Assembly: GCA_043818215.1 (NCBI GenBank)
Contig: JBDRGC010000490.1
Location: forward strand, 1-17,500
Length of the DNA stretch: 17,500 nt
DNA from: JBDRGC01 sp043818215
Lineage (GTDB): Bacteria; Chloroflexota; Anaerolineae; Anaerolineales; UBA11858
Direction of reading: 5' to 3'
Notes under the pieces: generated by a model
What the model saw: the letters and a program-made list of their open reading frames with translations, nothing else
What the model was told of the DNA's origin: nothing
Databases searched by the model: none
Part shown: in pieces, positions 1 through 6,293 of the stretch
Layout of the letters: each line of letters opens with the position of its first letter
Position numbering within the stretch: position 1 is the first letter of the stretch
Translations under genes and position numbers: made by a program

Positions 1-123
1 ACACTTGTACCTGCGTCCAAGTGCAGGTGTAACGCGGATACAGCGAATCACCGCGGATTTTATAAAAAAAATAAAATCCGCGTAAATCCGCGTCACACCT
101 GCACTTGCCGCAGGTACAAGTGT
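1..123. repeat. Paired copies of a dispersed palindromic repeat in inverted orientation
   Basis: Positions 1-30 and 95-123 are reverse complements of each other over 28 bases, with only a 1-2 base difference at the centre. Each copy is itself nearly palindromic (arms of the type acacYtgcac / gtgcaagtgt). Related copies occur at 14678-14706 and 17174-17203. The 64 bases between the two copies hold a second hairpin (52-82). The whole block could fold as a nested cruciform. It could be a mobile palindromic (REP/MITE-like) element, but no transposase is visible. Confidence 0.8.
52..82. repeat. Inner hairpin, 12-bp stem with A7 loop
   Basis: The sequence cgcggattttat (52-63) pairs perfectly with ataaaatccgcg (71-82) around a seven-A loop. 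It sits inside the larger palindromic block and is followed by a further partial copy, aaatccgcg. It could act as a terminator of a gene to the left of the window, but there is no T-tract after it on the + strand, so I list it as a repeat. Confidence 0.6.
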
Positions 124-189
124 CCGCGTTCTATCGAAGCAGCTTTCAGCAGCAGCCTGAATTCGACGGAACAGTATCCCCCTGCGGGA

Positions 190-198
190 TGGTATAAT
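190..198 (+). promoter_or_regulatory. Extended -10 promoter for the protease gene
   Basis: The sequence tggTATAAT is a TGn-extended consensus -10 box. No convincing -35 box lies 16-18 bases upstream, which is acceptable for an extended -10 promoter. Transcription would begin near 205, just before the gaggag ribosome-binding site at 206-211. That gives a very short leader for the gene at 221. Confidence 0.55.
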
Positions 199-220
199 CC
201 CCGGCGAGGAGTCACTATTT

Positions 221-871
221 ATGTTTGATCTTAATCCAGCCACACTAATAGCAAGAATACTTGTTTTACTGACCGCTTTTTCGGTGCATGAATTCGCTCA
301 CGCCTGGATGGCGGATTATTTCGGCGATGATACACCGCGCATTAATGGCCGCCTGACGCTCAACCCCATGGCACACCTGGACCCTATGGGTTCATTGATG
401 CTCATTTTAGCCGGTTTCGGGTGGGCCAAACCTGTACCTGTGAATCCCTACGCTTTACGCCGCCACTCCCCTTCGGCGATGATGTGGGTTGCGCTTGCCG
501 GCCCGCTTTCGAACTTTGTGATGGCTATCGTCGCGACCATTCCCTTCCGGCTGGGATTGTTTTCCATGTACGATGCTTTTATGGTTGCGGGCCAGTTCCT
601 GCCAACACTGCCCCAACTGTTAGTGGAATTCGTCTATATCAACCTGGTTTTGATGCTGTTCAACTTGATTCCCCTAGCCCCGCTGGACGGCGAAAAGGTT
701 GTCGATTATTTCTTACCTCCCTCGGGGTCTGATTTTTTGGCGAGTATCCGCCCCTACGGTCCGATGATCCTGCTCTTGCTGTTCATCGCTGGGCCGTATT
801 TGGGTATCAATATTTTGGGCTGGATATTGGGGCCTCCAATACAATTCTTATTCAACATTTTGATGGGATGA
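221..871 (+). CDS. Site-2-type (M50 family) intramembrane metalloprotease
   Basis: A 216-residue polytopic membrane protein of the compact M50B/site-2 protease family, zinc enzymes that cleave substrates within the membrane. HEFAH at residues 23-27 fits the HExxH zinc motif. LNPMAHLDPMG at 47-57 and GWAKPVPVNP at 67-76 are typical of this family. AGPLSNF at 93-99 and NLIPLAPLDGEKV at 148-160 contain the conserved third zinc-ligand region (D156). Hydrophobic stretches near 8-28, 58-66, 86-108, 133-150 and 178-210 suggest four to six membrane segments. The start is supported by gaggag nine bases upstream and a TATAAT box. The stop overlaps the next start as ATGA, so translation is probably coupled. 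The substrate is unknown. There is no PDZ domain, unlike RseP. Confidence 0.9.
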   Translation: MFDLNPATLIARILVLLTAFSVHEFAHAWMADYFGDDTPRINGRLTLNPMAHLDPMGSLMLILAGFGWAKPVPVNPYALRRHSPSAMMWVALAGPLSNFVMAIVATIPFRLGLFSMYDAFMVAGQFLPTLPQLLVEFVYINLVLMLFNLIPLAPLDGEKVVDYFLPPSGSDFLASIRPYGPMILLLLFIAGPYLGINILGWILGPPIQFLFNILMG

Positions 872-1401
872 ACGCCTCACATATCCGATACCGCGTTCGA
901 CAGTTTTGGATTGCTTTGGGGGCAACCCGACTAAATACCAGCGATCTGGAACCAGCTCGAGCGATGCTGACGACCAAACAAATGGCTCTCTTCACCCGTT
1001 TACAAGCCAGCGAACAAATCCACGGGCTGCGTGTTTTGCAGATGCTCCGGGCACAGGGGGAATCGCATCCAGACTTGATGGCCGCGGCTTTGCTGCACGA
1101 TGTTGGAAAATGCCGCCTCCCCTTGCGCCTGTGGGAACGTGTGCTGATTGTGTTGGGAAGGAGGTTTTTCCCAGAACGCGTAAAACGCTGGGGAAACGGA
1201 ACCCCGCGCGGGTGGAGGCGTCCCTTCGTGGTTGCGGAGTGGCATCCCCGCTGGGGGGCGGAGATGGCCCGTGAAGCGGGAACATCCCCGCTCGTGGTTT
1301 ATCTGATCCGCGAACATCAAACTGACCTCCCGGCAGAGGCGCTGGATTCATTGGAAGGCCATCTGCTGTCGTTGCTTCAGAAAGCAGATAATCAAAATTA
1401 G
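868..1401 (+). CDS. HD-domain protein, probable metal-dependent phosphohydrolase
   Basis: A 177-residue protein with an HD-superfamily pattern: H52, the paired HDVGK at 77-81, and further histidines at 126 and 150 that are placed like the later metal ligands. HD proteins of this kind hydrolyse phosphomonoesters or phosphodiesters such as nucleotides, but nothing here identifies the substrate. The first 45 residues are not recognisable as a domain. The start codon overlaps the stop of the protease gene by four bases. The next gene follows after 11 bases, so the three form a likely operon. No membrane segment or signal peptide is apparent; a cytoplasmic location is inferred. Confidence 0.8.
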   Translation: MNASHIRYRVRQFWIALGATRLNTSDLEPARAMLTTKQMALFTRLQASEQIHGLRVLQMLRAQGESHPDLMAAALLHDVGKCRLPLRLWERVLIVLGRRFFPERVKRWGNGTPRGWRRPFVVAEWHPRWGAEMAREAGTSPLVVYLIREHQTDLPAEALDSLEGHLLSLLQKADNQN

Positions 1402-1412
1402 ACGAGGAATCT

Positions 1413-2399
1413 ATGAGTATACAAATCACTATTATTGGTCTGGGGCAGATCGGCGCATCTATTGGACTGGCCCTGTCCGAACACTCCGATGCAATCTTGC
1501 GAGTGGGGCACGATTGGGATATAGCTGCCGCCCGGCAGGCGCGTAAAATAGGCGCGGTAGATAGGGTTACGCCCAATCTCAAATCTGCGGTAGAAGATGC
1601 CGACTTGGTGTTGCTCACGCTGCCGATGGATCAGATTCAGGAAATGATGGAGGCGGCTGCCCCCTGGTTGAAAGAGAGCGCCGTGGTAATGGATACTGCG
1701 CCCATCAAGAGTGCTGTGGCAGTCTGGGCGAAGGAATTGCTCCCCAAAGGCCGCAGCTATGTGGGACTGACCCCGGTGCTCAACCCGAAGTATCTGCACA
1801 GCGATATAAGTGGCATCGCCGCAGCCCAGGCAGATCTCTTCCATGATGGCATGTTGGGGATTGTCACCGCCCCGGGCGCCGATTCGGGCGCCATCAAGCT
1901 GGCCGCCGACCTGGCCCATTTACTCGGCGCGGCTCCTCTGTTTGCCGATTTGTTCGAGATGGACGGGCTGATGATGAGTACCCACGTTGTGCCACAGTTG
2001 ATGAGCGCGGCCTTGCTCAACGCTACCCTGGATCAACCCGGCTGGCGCGAGGCCCGCAAGGTGGCCGGGCGTGCCTACGCAGAAGTCACTGCTCCGGCAG
2101 CGCACCTCGGCGAGGCGGGTGCTTTGGCGGCCTCGGCTTTACACAGTCGAGAGAATGTGCTCCGCATTCTCGACAATGTAATGGCTTCTTTGCAGGCTTT
2201 GCGAGATGATATTCATCGAGATGATATCGAAGCTCTCACCGAAAGGCTGGAGCATGCTCTTGATGGACGCAAACATTGGTGGCAAGCACGCCAGGAGGCC
2301 GACTGGGCTTCCGAGGGTAAGCCTAAAACGGATATGCCTACGGCGGCGAGTATGTTTGGCAATATGCTTGGTTTTGGGCGCAAGAGGAAGAGAGATTAG
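1413..2399 (+). CDS. TyrA-like (prephenate dehydrogenase family) oxidoreductase, divergent
   Basis: A 328-residue protein with an N-terminal Rossmann fold: GLGQIGASIGLAL at 9-21, and an acidic residue (D34) after the second strand that favours NAD+. LLTLPMDQI (67-75) and MDTAPIKS (93-100) follow the pattern of prephenate/arogenate dehydrogenases, which make the aromatic precursor of tyrosine. The all-helical second domain is also present (MDGLMMSTHVVPQL, 182-195). The family's usual G-x-HPM motif reads GLTPV here (117-121), and the EHD and SHLPH motifs are altered too. The substrate may therefore differ, and no gene symbol is given. An SD-like cgagg lies six bases before the ATG. The last two codons and the stop are formed by the start of the heptamer array. 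Confidence 0.72.
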   Translation: MSIQITIIGLGQIGASIGLALSEHSDAILRVGHDWDIAAARQARKIGAVDRVTPNLKSAVEDADLVLLTLPMDQIQEMMEAAAPWLKESAVVMDTAPIKSAVAVWAKELLPKGRSYVGLTPVLNPKYLHSDISGIAAAQADLFHDGMLGIVTAPGADSGAIKLAADLAHLLGAAPLFADLFEMDGLMMSTHVVPQLMSAALLNATLDQPGWREARKVAGRAYAEVTAPAAHLGEAGALAASALHSRENVLRILDNVMASLQALRDDIHRDDIEALTERLEHALDGRKHWWQARQEADWASEGKPKTDMPTAASMFGNMLGFGRKRKRD

Positions 2400-2587
2400 A
2401 GATTAGAGATTAGAGATTAGAGATTAGAGATTGGAGATTGGCTAATCTCCAATCTCCAATCTCCAGTCTCCAGTCTCCAATCTCCAGTCTCCAATCTCCA
2501 ATCTCCAGTCTCCAATCTCCAGTCTCCAATCTCCAGTCTCCAATCTCCAATCTCCAATCTCCAGTCTCCAATCCCCAATCCCCAATC
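2390..2587. repeat. Head-to-head 7-bp tandem array (gagatta / aatctcc type)
   Basis: From about 2390 to 2441 the heptamer gagatta (later ggagatt) is repeated about seven times. From 2442 to 2587 the complementary orientation runs about twenty times, mixing aatctcc and agtctcc and ending in aatcccc. The switch point forms a hairpin (ggagattgg / ctaatctcc). Because 3 x 7 = 21, the array reads as seven-residue peptide repeats without stops. It runs in frame into the next gene and would mislead start-site prediction. It begins inside the 3' end of the preceding gene. Confidence 0.95.
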
Positions 2588-2857
2588 ATGTCATATTATT
2601 GCTACATCCTTGAATGCGCCGATGGCACTTATTACACTGGCTGGAGCACTGACCCGGAGCGCAGGCTGCGCCAACACAACGCCGGGAGAGGGGCGCGTTA
2701 CACCCGCAGCCGCGGGCCTGTCCGGCTGGTGTTTGTCGAGCAGCAGCCCGACCGCTCGACAGCGATGAAGCGCGAAATTGCTTTGAAATGTTTGCCCCGT
2801 GTGCGAAAGCGCGCATTAGTTGAATCCTATCAGCAGAGATTAGAGATTGGAGAATAG
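2588..2857 (+). CDS. GIY-YIG nuclease domain protein (YhbQ/UPF0213-like)
   Basis: An 89-residue, single-domain GIY-YIG protein. C5-Y6-I7 and Y16-T17-G18 stand for the GIY and YIG elements. R25/R26 and H30 sit on the following helix, and E63 (in MKREIALK) is the expected metal-binding glutamate. Family members cut DNA or act in DNA repair, but for this small class the cellular role is poorly defined. The frame stays open upstream to 2438 (TTG), but all of that is heptamer array, so I choose the ATG at 2588. No Shine-Dalgarno sequence is possible there because the array directly abuts the ATG. The last residues (about RLEIGE) are also encoded by the next array. The gene is thus framed by repeats on both sides. 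Confidence 0.88.
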   Translation: MSYYCYILECADGTYYTGWSTDPERRLRQHNAGRGARYTRSRGPVRLVFVEQQPDRSTAMKREIALKCLPRVRKRALVESYQQRLEIGE

Positions 2858-2936
2858 AGATTGGAGATTTTACTACAGGGAATCTCCAATCCTTAATATC
2901 TAATCTCCAATCTCCAATTACCAATCCCCAATCACT
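2836..2936. repeat. Second head-to-head heptamer array, same unit family
   Basis: Units of gagatta/ggagatt type run from about 2836 to 2869. After the 11-base spacer 2870-2880, aatctcc and ccaatcc-type units run from 2881 to about 2933. A perfect 11-bp stem joins gattggagatt (2859-2869) with aatctccaatc (2881-2891). The array ends just before the ribosome-binding site of kbl (gaggtg, 2941-2946). It is a shorter, more diverged relative of the array at 2390-2587. Confidence 0.88.
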
Positions 2937-2951
2937 ACCCGAGGTGAAAAA

Positions 2952-4133
2952 ATGAGTACAAAACTCCAATGGCTCGACGAAGAACTCCAAAACCTGCACG
3001 ACGCGGGGCTGTACAACCATATCCGCACGCTGGGATCACCCCAGGGGGCCTGGCTGGTTGTGGATGGCAAGCGAGCGCTCAACTTTTGCTCGAACAACTA
3101 TTTGGGATTGGCAAATCACCCCCGGATCGTAAAAGCTGCCAGAAAGGCAGCCAAAAAATACGGTGTCGGCCCTGGCGCCGTGCGCAGTATCGCCGGCACC
3201 ATGGATTTGCACGTCAAATTAGACCAGCGGCTGGCAGCCTTCAAAGGCGTGGAATCGGCTATCACCTTCCAATCTGGCTTCGCCGCTAATTTGGGGACTA
3301 TCCCCGCGTTGGTGGGCAAGGAAGATGCTATTTTTTCCGACGAGTTGAACCACGCCAGCATTATCGATGGCAGCCGCCTTTCAGGGGCTAAGATCATCCG
3401 CTACGCCCACTGCGATGCCGAAGATTTGGAAAAGCAGCTCAAGGAACACCGCGCCAACTACCGGCGAGCCATGGTCATCACTGACGGCGTTTTCAGCATG
3501 GACGGAGATGTGGCCCCGCTGAACAAGCTCTACGCCGTCACCCAGAATTACGATGCTATTTTGATGGTCGATGACGCCCACGGCGAGGGAGTGCTGGGCC
3601 GCGGCGGACGTGGTATCGTGGACCATTTTGACCTCCACGGCAAGGTGGATGTCGAGGTGGGCACGATGTCCAAGGCCTTTGGCGTGATGGGCGGTGTTGT
3701 GGCTGGGAATCCTAAAGTGGTCGAGTGGCTGCATCAACGCGGCCGGCCCTTCTTGTTTTCATCTGCCATGACCATCCCCGCTGTGGCAGCCTGTATCGAA
3801 GCGGTGAATATATTGGAAGAATCCACCGAGTTGGTGGACAAGTTGTGGGCCAACGCCGAGTACTTCAAGGCCGAGATGGGTAATCTGGGCTTCGACACCG
3901 GCGCAAGCGCAACTCCTATCACCCCGGTCATGCTCGGTGAGGCTCCATTGGCGCAACAATTCAGCCGGGAACTCTACGATGCCGGGGTGTTCGGCATGTC
4001 GATTGGATTCCCCACTGTGCCGCGCGGCAGGGCACGCATCCGTGTGATGATCTCCGCCGCCCACGAGAAGGAAGACCTCGATCAGGGGCTGGATGCTTTT
4101 GCCCAAGTCGGGCGCAAGCTGGGCGTGATTTAG
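2952..4133 (+). CDS. kbl: Glycine C-acetyltransferase (2-amino-3-ketobutyrate CoA ligase) or close AONS relative
   Basis: A 393-residue PLP enzyme of the alpha-oxoamine synthase family, close to the usual length of about 395-400. It would cleave 2-amino-3-ketobutyrate with CoA to glycine and acetyl-CoA, in threonine breakdown. Visible landmarks are NNYLGLANHP (48-57), the PLP-stacking H134 in DELNHAS, VDDAHGEGVLG (206-216) with cofactor-contacting D207 and H210, and the Schiff-base lysine K241 in GTMSKAFG. RGRARIRVMISAAHE near the end is also typical. The family includes 8-amino-7-oxononanoate synthase (biotin). No tdh or bio gene is adjacent, so Kbl is preferred on overall sequence feel and is not certain. 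The start has gaggtg five bases upstream. The gene probably forms its own transcription unit. Confidence 0.85.
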   Translation: MSTKLQWLDEELQNLHDAGLYNHIRTLGSPQGAWLVVDGKRALNFCSNNYLGLANHPRIVKAARKAAKKYGVGPGAVRSIAGTMDLHVKLDQRLAAFKGVESAITFQSGFAANLGTIPALVGKEDAIFSDELNHASIIDGSRLSGAKIIRYAHCDAEDLEKQLKEHRANYRRAMVITDGVFSMDGDVAPLNKLYAVTQNYDAILMVDDAHGEGVLGRGGRGIVDHFDLHGKVDVEVGTMSKAFGVMGGVVAGNPKVVEWLHQRGRPFLFSSAMTIPAVAACIEAVNILEESTELVDKLWANAEYFKAEMGNLGFDTGASATPITPVMLGEAPLAQQFSRELYDAGVFGMSIGFPTVPRGRARIRVMISAAHEKEDLDQGLDAFAQVGRKLGVI

Positions 4134-4339
4134 GGATGGTGAAGCGTGGAGCGTAATCCCATAAACTGTCATACCGCAAGGGTATACCCTTTGGTATTGC
4201 GAGGCACGAAGCAATCTCCTCCTGCAAAGTGTGAGATTGCTTCGTCACACAGAACGTTCCTCGCAATGACAAATACTATTATTATCACGCCTCACGTTTC
4301 CCACTCCGCTACGCTTCGGGGACTGCGTCACGTTTTACG
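4134..4339. other. Intergenic region with short-repeat fragments and a hairpin element
   Basis: No gene is supported here. Next to kbl the motif gtgaagcgtggagcgtaa (4139-4156) resembles units seen at 16107-16128. On the other side, 4284-4339 carries the opposite orientation (cacgcctcacgttt, then cgctacgcttcggggac). Read on the minus strand this matches the gtccccgRagcgtagcgg motif at 16131-16149. Between them sits the inverted-repeat element at 4171-4270. The layout of forward fragment, element and reverse fragment mirrors the other gaps. Confidence 0.6.
4171..4270. repeat. Interspersed inverted-repeat element (attgcgagg / cgaagcaatctc type)
   Basis: cgaagcaatctc (4207-4218) pairs with gagattgcttcg (4233-4244), and attgcgagg (4196-4204) pairs with cctcgcaat (4259-4267). 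The right arm carries about a dozen extra bases between the two blocks. A perfect 14-base palindrome, aagggtataccctt, precedes it within a larger atacc / ggtat stem. Elements of the type gcgaggNacgaagcaatctc are, as I recall, widespread in unrelated bacteria as MITE-like repeats. I see no coding capacity. Confidence 0.75.
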
Positions 4340-4367
4340 TTGACACGAGTGAGTAGTAGCGTATAAT
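4340..4367 (+). promoter_or_regulatory. Consensus sigma70 promoter of the ABC importer operon
   Basis: TTGACA (4340-4345) and TATAAT (4362-4367) are both exact consensus hexamers, separated by 16 bases. Transcription should begin near 4374, leaving a leader of about 107 bases before the binding-protein gene. This is the strongest promoter visible in the window and suggests high expression of the importer, as expected for a solute-binding lipoprotein. Confidence 0.85.
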
Positions 4368-4393
4368 TCACCTGCCGTTTAATTAATCAGAAC

Positions 4394-4467
4394 AAAGGAG
4401 GTGGTGGCATAAATAATTGTGTAAGTCAGCTTGTTCGTATAACTCAACCCTAAGTAATATCCTTTAA
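4394..4467 (+). promoter_or_regulatory. Leader with an orphan Shine-Dalgarno and possible short leader peptide
   Basis: aaaggaggtgg (4394-4404) is a very strong ribosome-binding sequence 77 bases upstream of the true one (aaggagga, 4466-4473). It is followed by gtggcataa (GTG-GCA-TAA). A TTG at 4417 opens a 16-codon frame ending in TAA at 4465-4467, directly at the real SD. The SD-to-TTG spacing (15 bases) is long, so translation is doubtful. It could be a leader peptide, a standby ribosome site, or a relic of a lost start. Confidence 0.35.
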
Positions 4468-4480
4468 GGAGGACGAAGTA

Positions 4481-6172
4481 ATGAAGAACAAACCCCTGTT
4501 TATTCTATTAGCTCTATTAGTGATGGCCGGCATGCTTCTGACAGCTTGTAAGCCCGCTGCTGAAGAACCTGTGGTCGAAGAACCTGTGGTTGAAGAGCCG
4601 GTCGTAGAAGAAGTGGCTTTCGAAGGCAAGATGGTTGAAGCTCCCGATTGCGATTACGGCGGCAAGATCAAGTCGATTGTTGCAGTTGATGCATACACCG
4701 TTGAATTTACGATGTGCAAGCCTGATCCTGCCTTCCCCGCAAAAGCCGCCTTTACTCCCTTCGGCATCTACGCTGAAGAATGGTTGATGGCCAATGCCAA
4801 CGAAGCTAACCAAGAGACCCTTCTCTCAGCTCCTGTCGGCACCGGTCCCTTCATGCTTGAAAATTGGGCACGCGGCGAGAGCATCACCTTCAAGGCCTAT
4901 GACGGTTACTGGGGTGACAAGCCTGTTTATGACACCCTGGTTTTCCGCTGGGCTACTGAAGGCGCGCAACGCCTGCTCGAGTTGCAGTCTGGTACTGTTG
5001 ACCAGATCACCAACCTCAGCCCAGATGATTATGATACTGTGAAAGGCGATGCTAACCTGACCTTCCTGCCGGTTGCCAACCCCAACATTCTTTATCTGGC
5101 CATGACCAACACCTTCGAGCCTTTCGATGATGTCAAAGTCCGCCAGGCGATTGCCATGGGCATCGACCGCCAACGCATCGTAGAAAACTTCTATGCTGAA
5201 GGTTCAGTAGTTCCCACGCACTTCACCCCCTGCAGCCTCCCCAATGGCTGTGTGGGCGAACCCTGGTACGAGTTTGATGCAGCTGCTGCTAAAGCCCTCT
5301 TGGCTGACGCTGGCTACCCCGATGGCTTCGAGACCACTATCTACTACCGCGATGTCTTCCGCGGCTATCTGCCGGAACCTGGCTTAGTAGCAGTTGAAAT
5401 CCAGACCCAATTGCGCGACAACCTGGGCATCGAAGCTGAAGTTATCGTGATGGAATCAGGTCAGTTCATTGATGAGTCCTCTGATGGTATGGATGGTCTC
5501 TATCTACTCGGTTGGGGCGCTGACTATCCTCACGTGACCAACTTCCTGGACTTCCACTTCTCCGCTTCCAACCTGCAGTTCGGCGAGCCGCATCCTGAGA
5601 TCTATGAAACGCTTGAAGCTGCCTCACAGATCGGCGATCCGGCTGAGGCCGAAGCGCTCTACATTGAAGCCAATAATGCTATCAGAGAACTGGTTCCCAT
5701 GGTTCCGCTTGCCAACGGCGCTTCTGCATCTGCAGCCTTAGCTACTGTTAAGAACGCTCACTTCCGCCCCTTCGGCGCTCCGCTGATGGCGAAAGTTGAC
5801 CCCGGTAAAGACACCTTCGTCTTCATGCAGAATGCTGAACCGATCAGCTTGTTCTGCGCGGACGAAACCGACGGCGAATCTCTGGCTCCCTGCCAGCAGG
5901 TAGTTGAAACTCTGTTGGCCTACGCCATTGACTCTGGCAATGTTGTGCCTGAATTGGCTACCGCTTGCACGGCAAATGCGGACTCGACCGTCTGGACCTG
6001 CACCCTGCGTGAAGGTGTGACGTTCCACGATGGTTCAACCTTTGACGCCAATGATGTCATCGTTTCTTGGGCCGCTGGTATTGACGCAGCCAACGAATAT
6101 CACATTGGTAATACCGGTACGTTCGAATACTATTCGTACCTGTGGGACGGCTTGATGAACGTAGAAGAGTAA
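4481..6172 (+). CDS. ABC importer solute-binding lipoprotein (SBP_bac_5 family), apparently circularly permuted
   Basis: A 563-residue secreted lipoprotein that would capture peptides, nickel chelates, sugars or similar solutes and deliver them to the permeases encoded downstream. The signal peptide ends in the lipobox LTAC with C23 lipidated, followed by an acidic EEPVV repeat linker (28-44). Family segments are out of order. Internal-type segments (AVDAYTVEFT, 68-77; PVGTGPF, 118-124; DDVKVRQAIAMGIDR, 216-230) come first, then the normal C-terminal part (ELVPMVPLANG). From about residue 444 the normal N-terminal part follows (DTFVFMQNAEPISL, TLREGVTFHDGSTF with FHDG at 515-518, DVIVSW). Each segment occurs once and the length is normal, so this is permutation, not duplication. 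Several cysteines (57, 79 and in the last third) may form disulfides. Strong SD aaggagga seven bases upstream. Confidence 0.88.
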   Translation: MKNKPLFILLALLVMAGMLLTACKPAAEEPVVEEPVVEEPVVEEVAFEGKMVEAPDCDYGGKIKSIVAVDAYTVEFTMCKPDPAFPAKAAFTPFGIYAEEWLMANANEANQETLLSAPVGTGPFMLENWARGESITFKAYDGYWGDKPVYDTLVFRWATEGAQRLLELQSGTVDQITNLSPDDYDTVKGDANLTFLPVANPNILYLAMTNTFEPFDDVKVRQAIAMGIDRQRIVENFYAEGSVVPTHFTPCSLPNGCVGEPWYEFDAAAAKALLADAGYPDGFETTIYYRDVFRGYLPEPGLVAVEIQTQLRDNLGIEAEVIVMESGQFIDESSDGMDGLYLLGWGADYPHVTNFLDFHFSASNLQFGEPHPEIYETLEAASQIGDPAEAEALYIEANNAIRELVPMVPLANGASASAALATVKNAHFRPFGAPLMAKVDPGKDTFVFMQNAEPISLFCADETDGESLAPCQQVVETLLAYAIDSGNVVPELATACTANADSTVWTCTLREGVTFHDGSTFDANDVIVSWAAGIDAANEYHIGNTGTFEYYSYLWDGLMNVEE

Positions 6173-6206
6173 TTCTTCTATGCCATCTATAGCTCGTAAC
6201 TAACGG

Positions 6207-6262
6207 CAACGCGAGATGGCGCCGCCCCCCCTAAGGGTGTGGGCTGTCTCGCGTTGTTTTTT
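6207..6262 (+). terminator. Intra-operon Rho-independent terminator/attenuator
   Basis: caacgcgaga (6207-6216) pairs perfectly with tctcgcgttg (6247-6256), followed at once by six T residues. The 30-base GC-rich interior can add pairs (gccc / gggc). It lies between the binding-protein gene and the first permease, with no new promoter recognised after it. Partial termination here would make more binding protein than permease, a common arrangement in importer operons. Confidence 0.8.
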
Positions 6263-6293
6263 GTCATCATTTTCACTTTTTGGTGGTTTGCTT

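Noticed and set aside
992..1618. Minus-strand ORF of 208 codons opposite the HD and TyrA-like genes
   Set aside because: It lies antisense to two well-supported genes, has low-complexity composition and no family resemblance.
2390..2587. CRISPR array
   Set aside because: The units are 7 bp, contiguous, without unique spacers, and there are no cas genes in the window.
4374..4480. Riboswitch in the importer leader
   Set aside because: No known aptamer core or stable multi-helix fold could be recognised by eye in about 107 bases.
4481..6172. Assembly chimera as the explanation of the permuted binding protein
   Set aside because: Not excluded, but less likely: a proper promoter, SD, lipobox, linker, single copies of all segments, normal length and a clean stop before a terminator are all consistent with a real gene.
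6216..6293. Longer N-terminus for the OppB permease
   Set aside because: The extra 26 codons lie within the terminator stem and T-tract. The family start MTQYAIRRIL matches the ATG at 6294.
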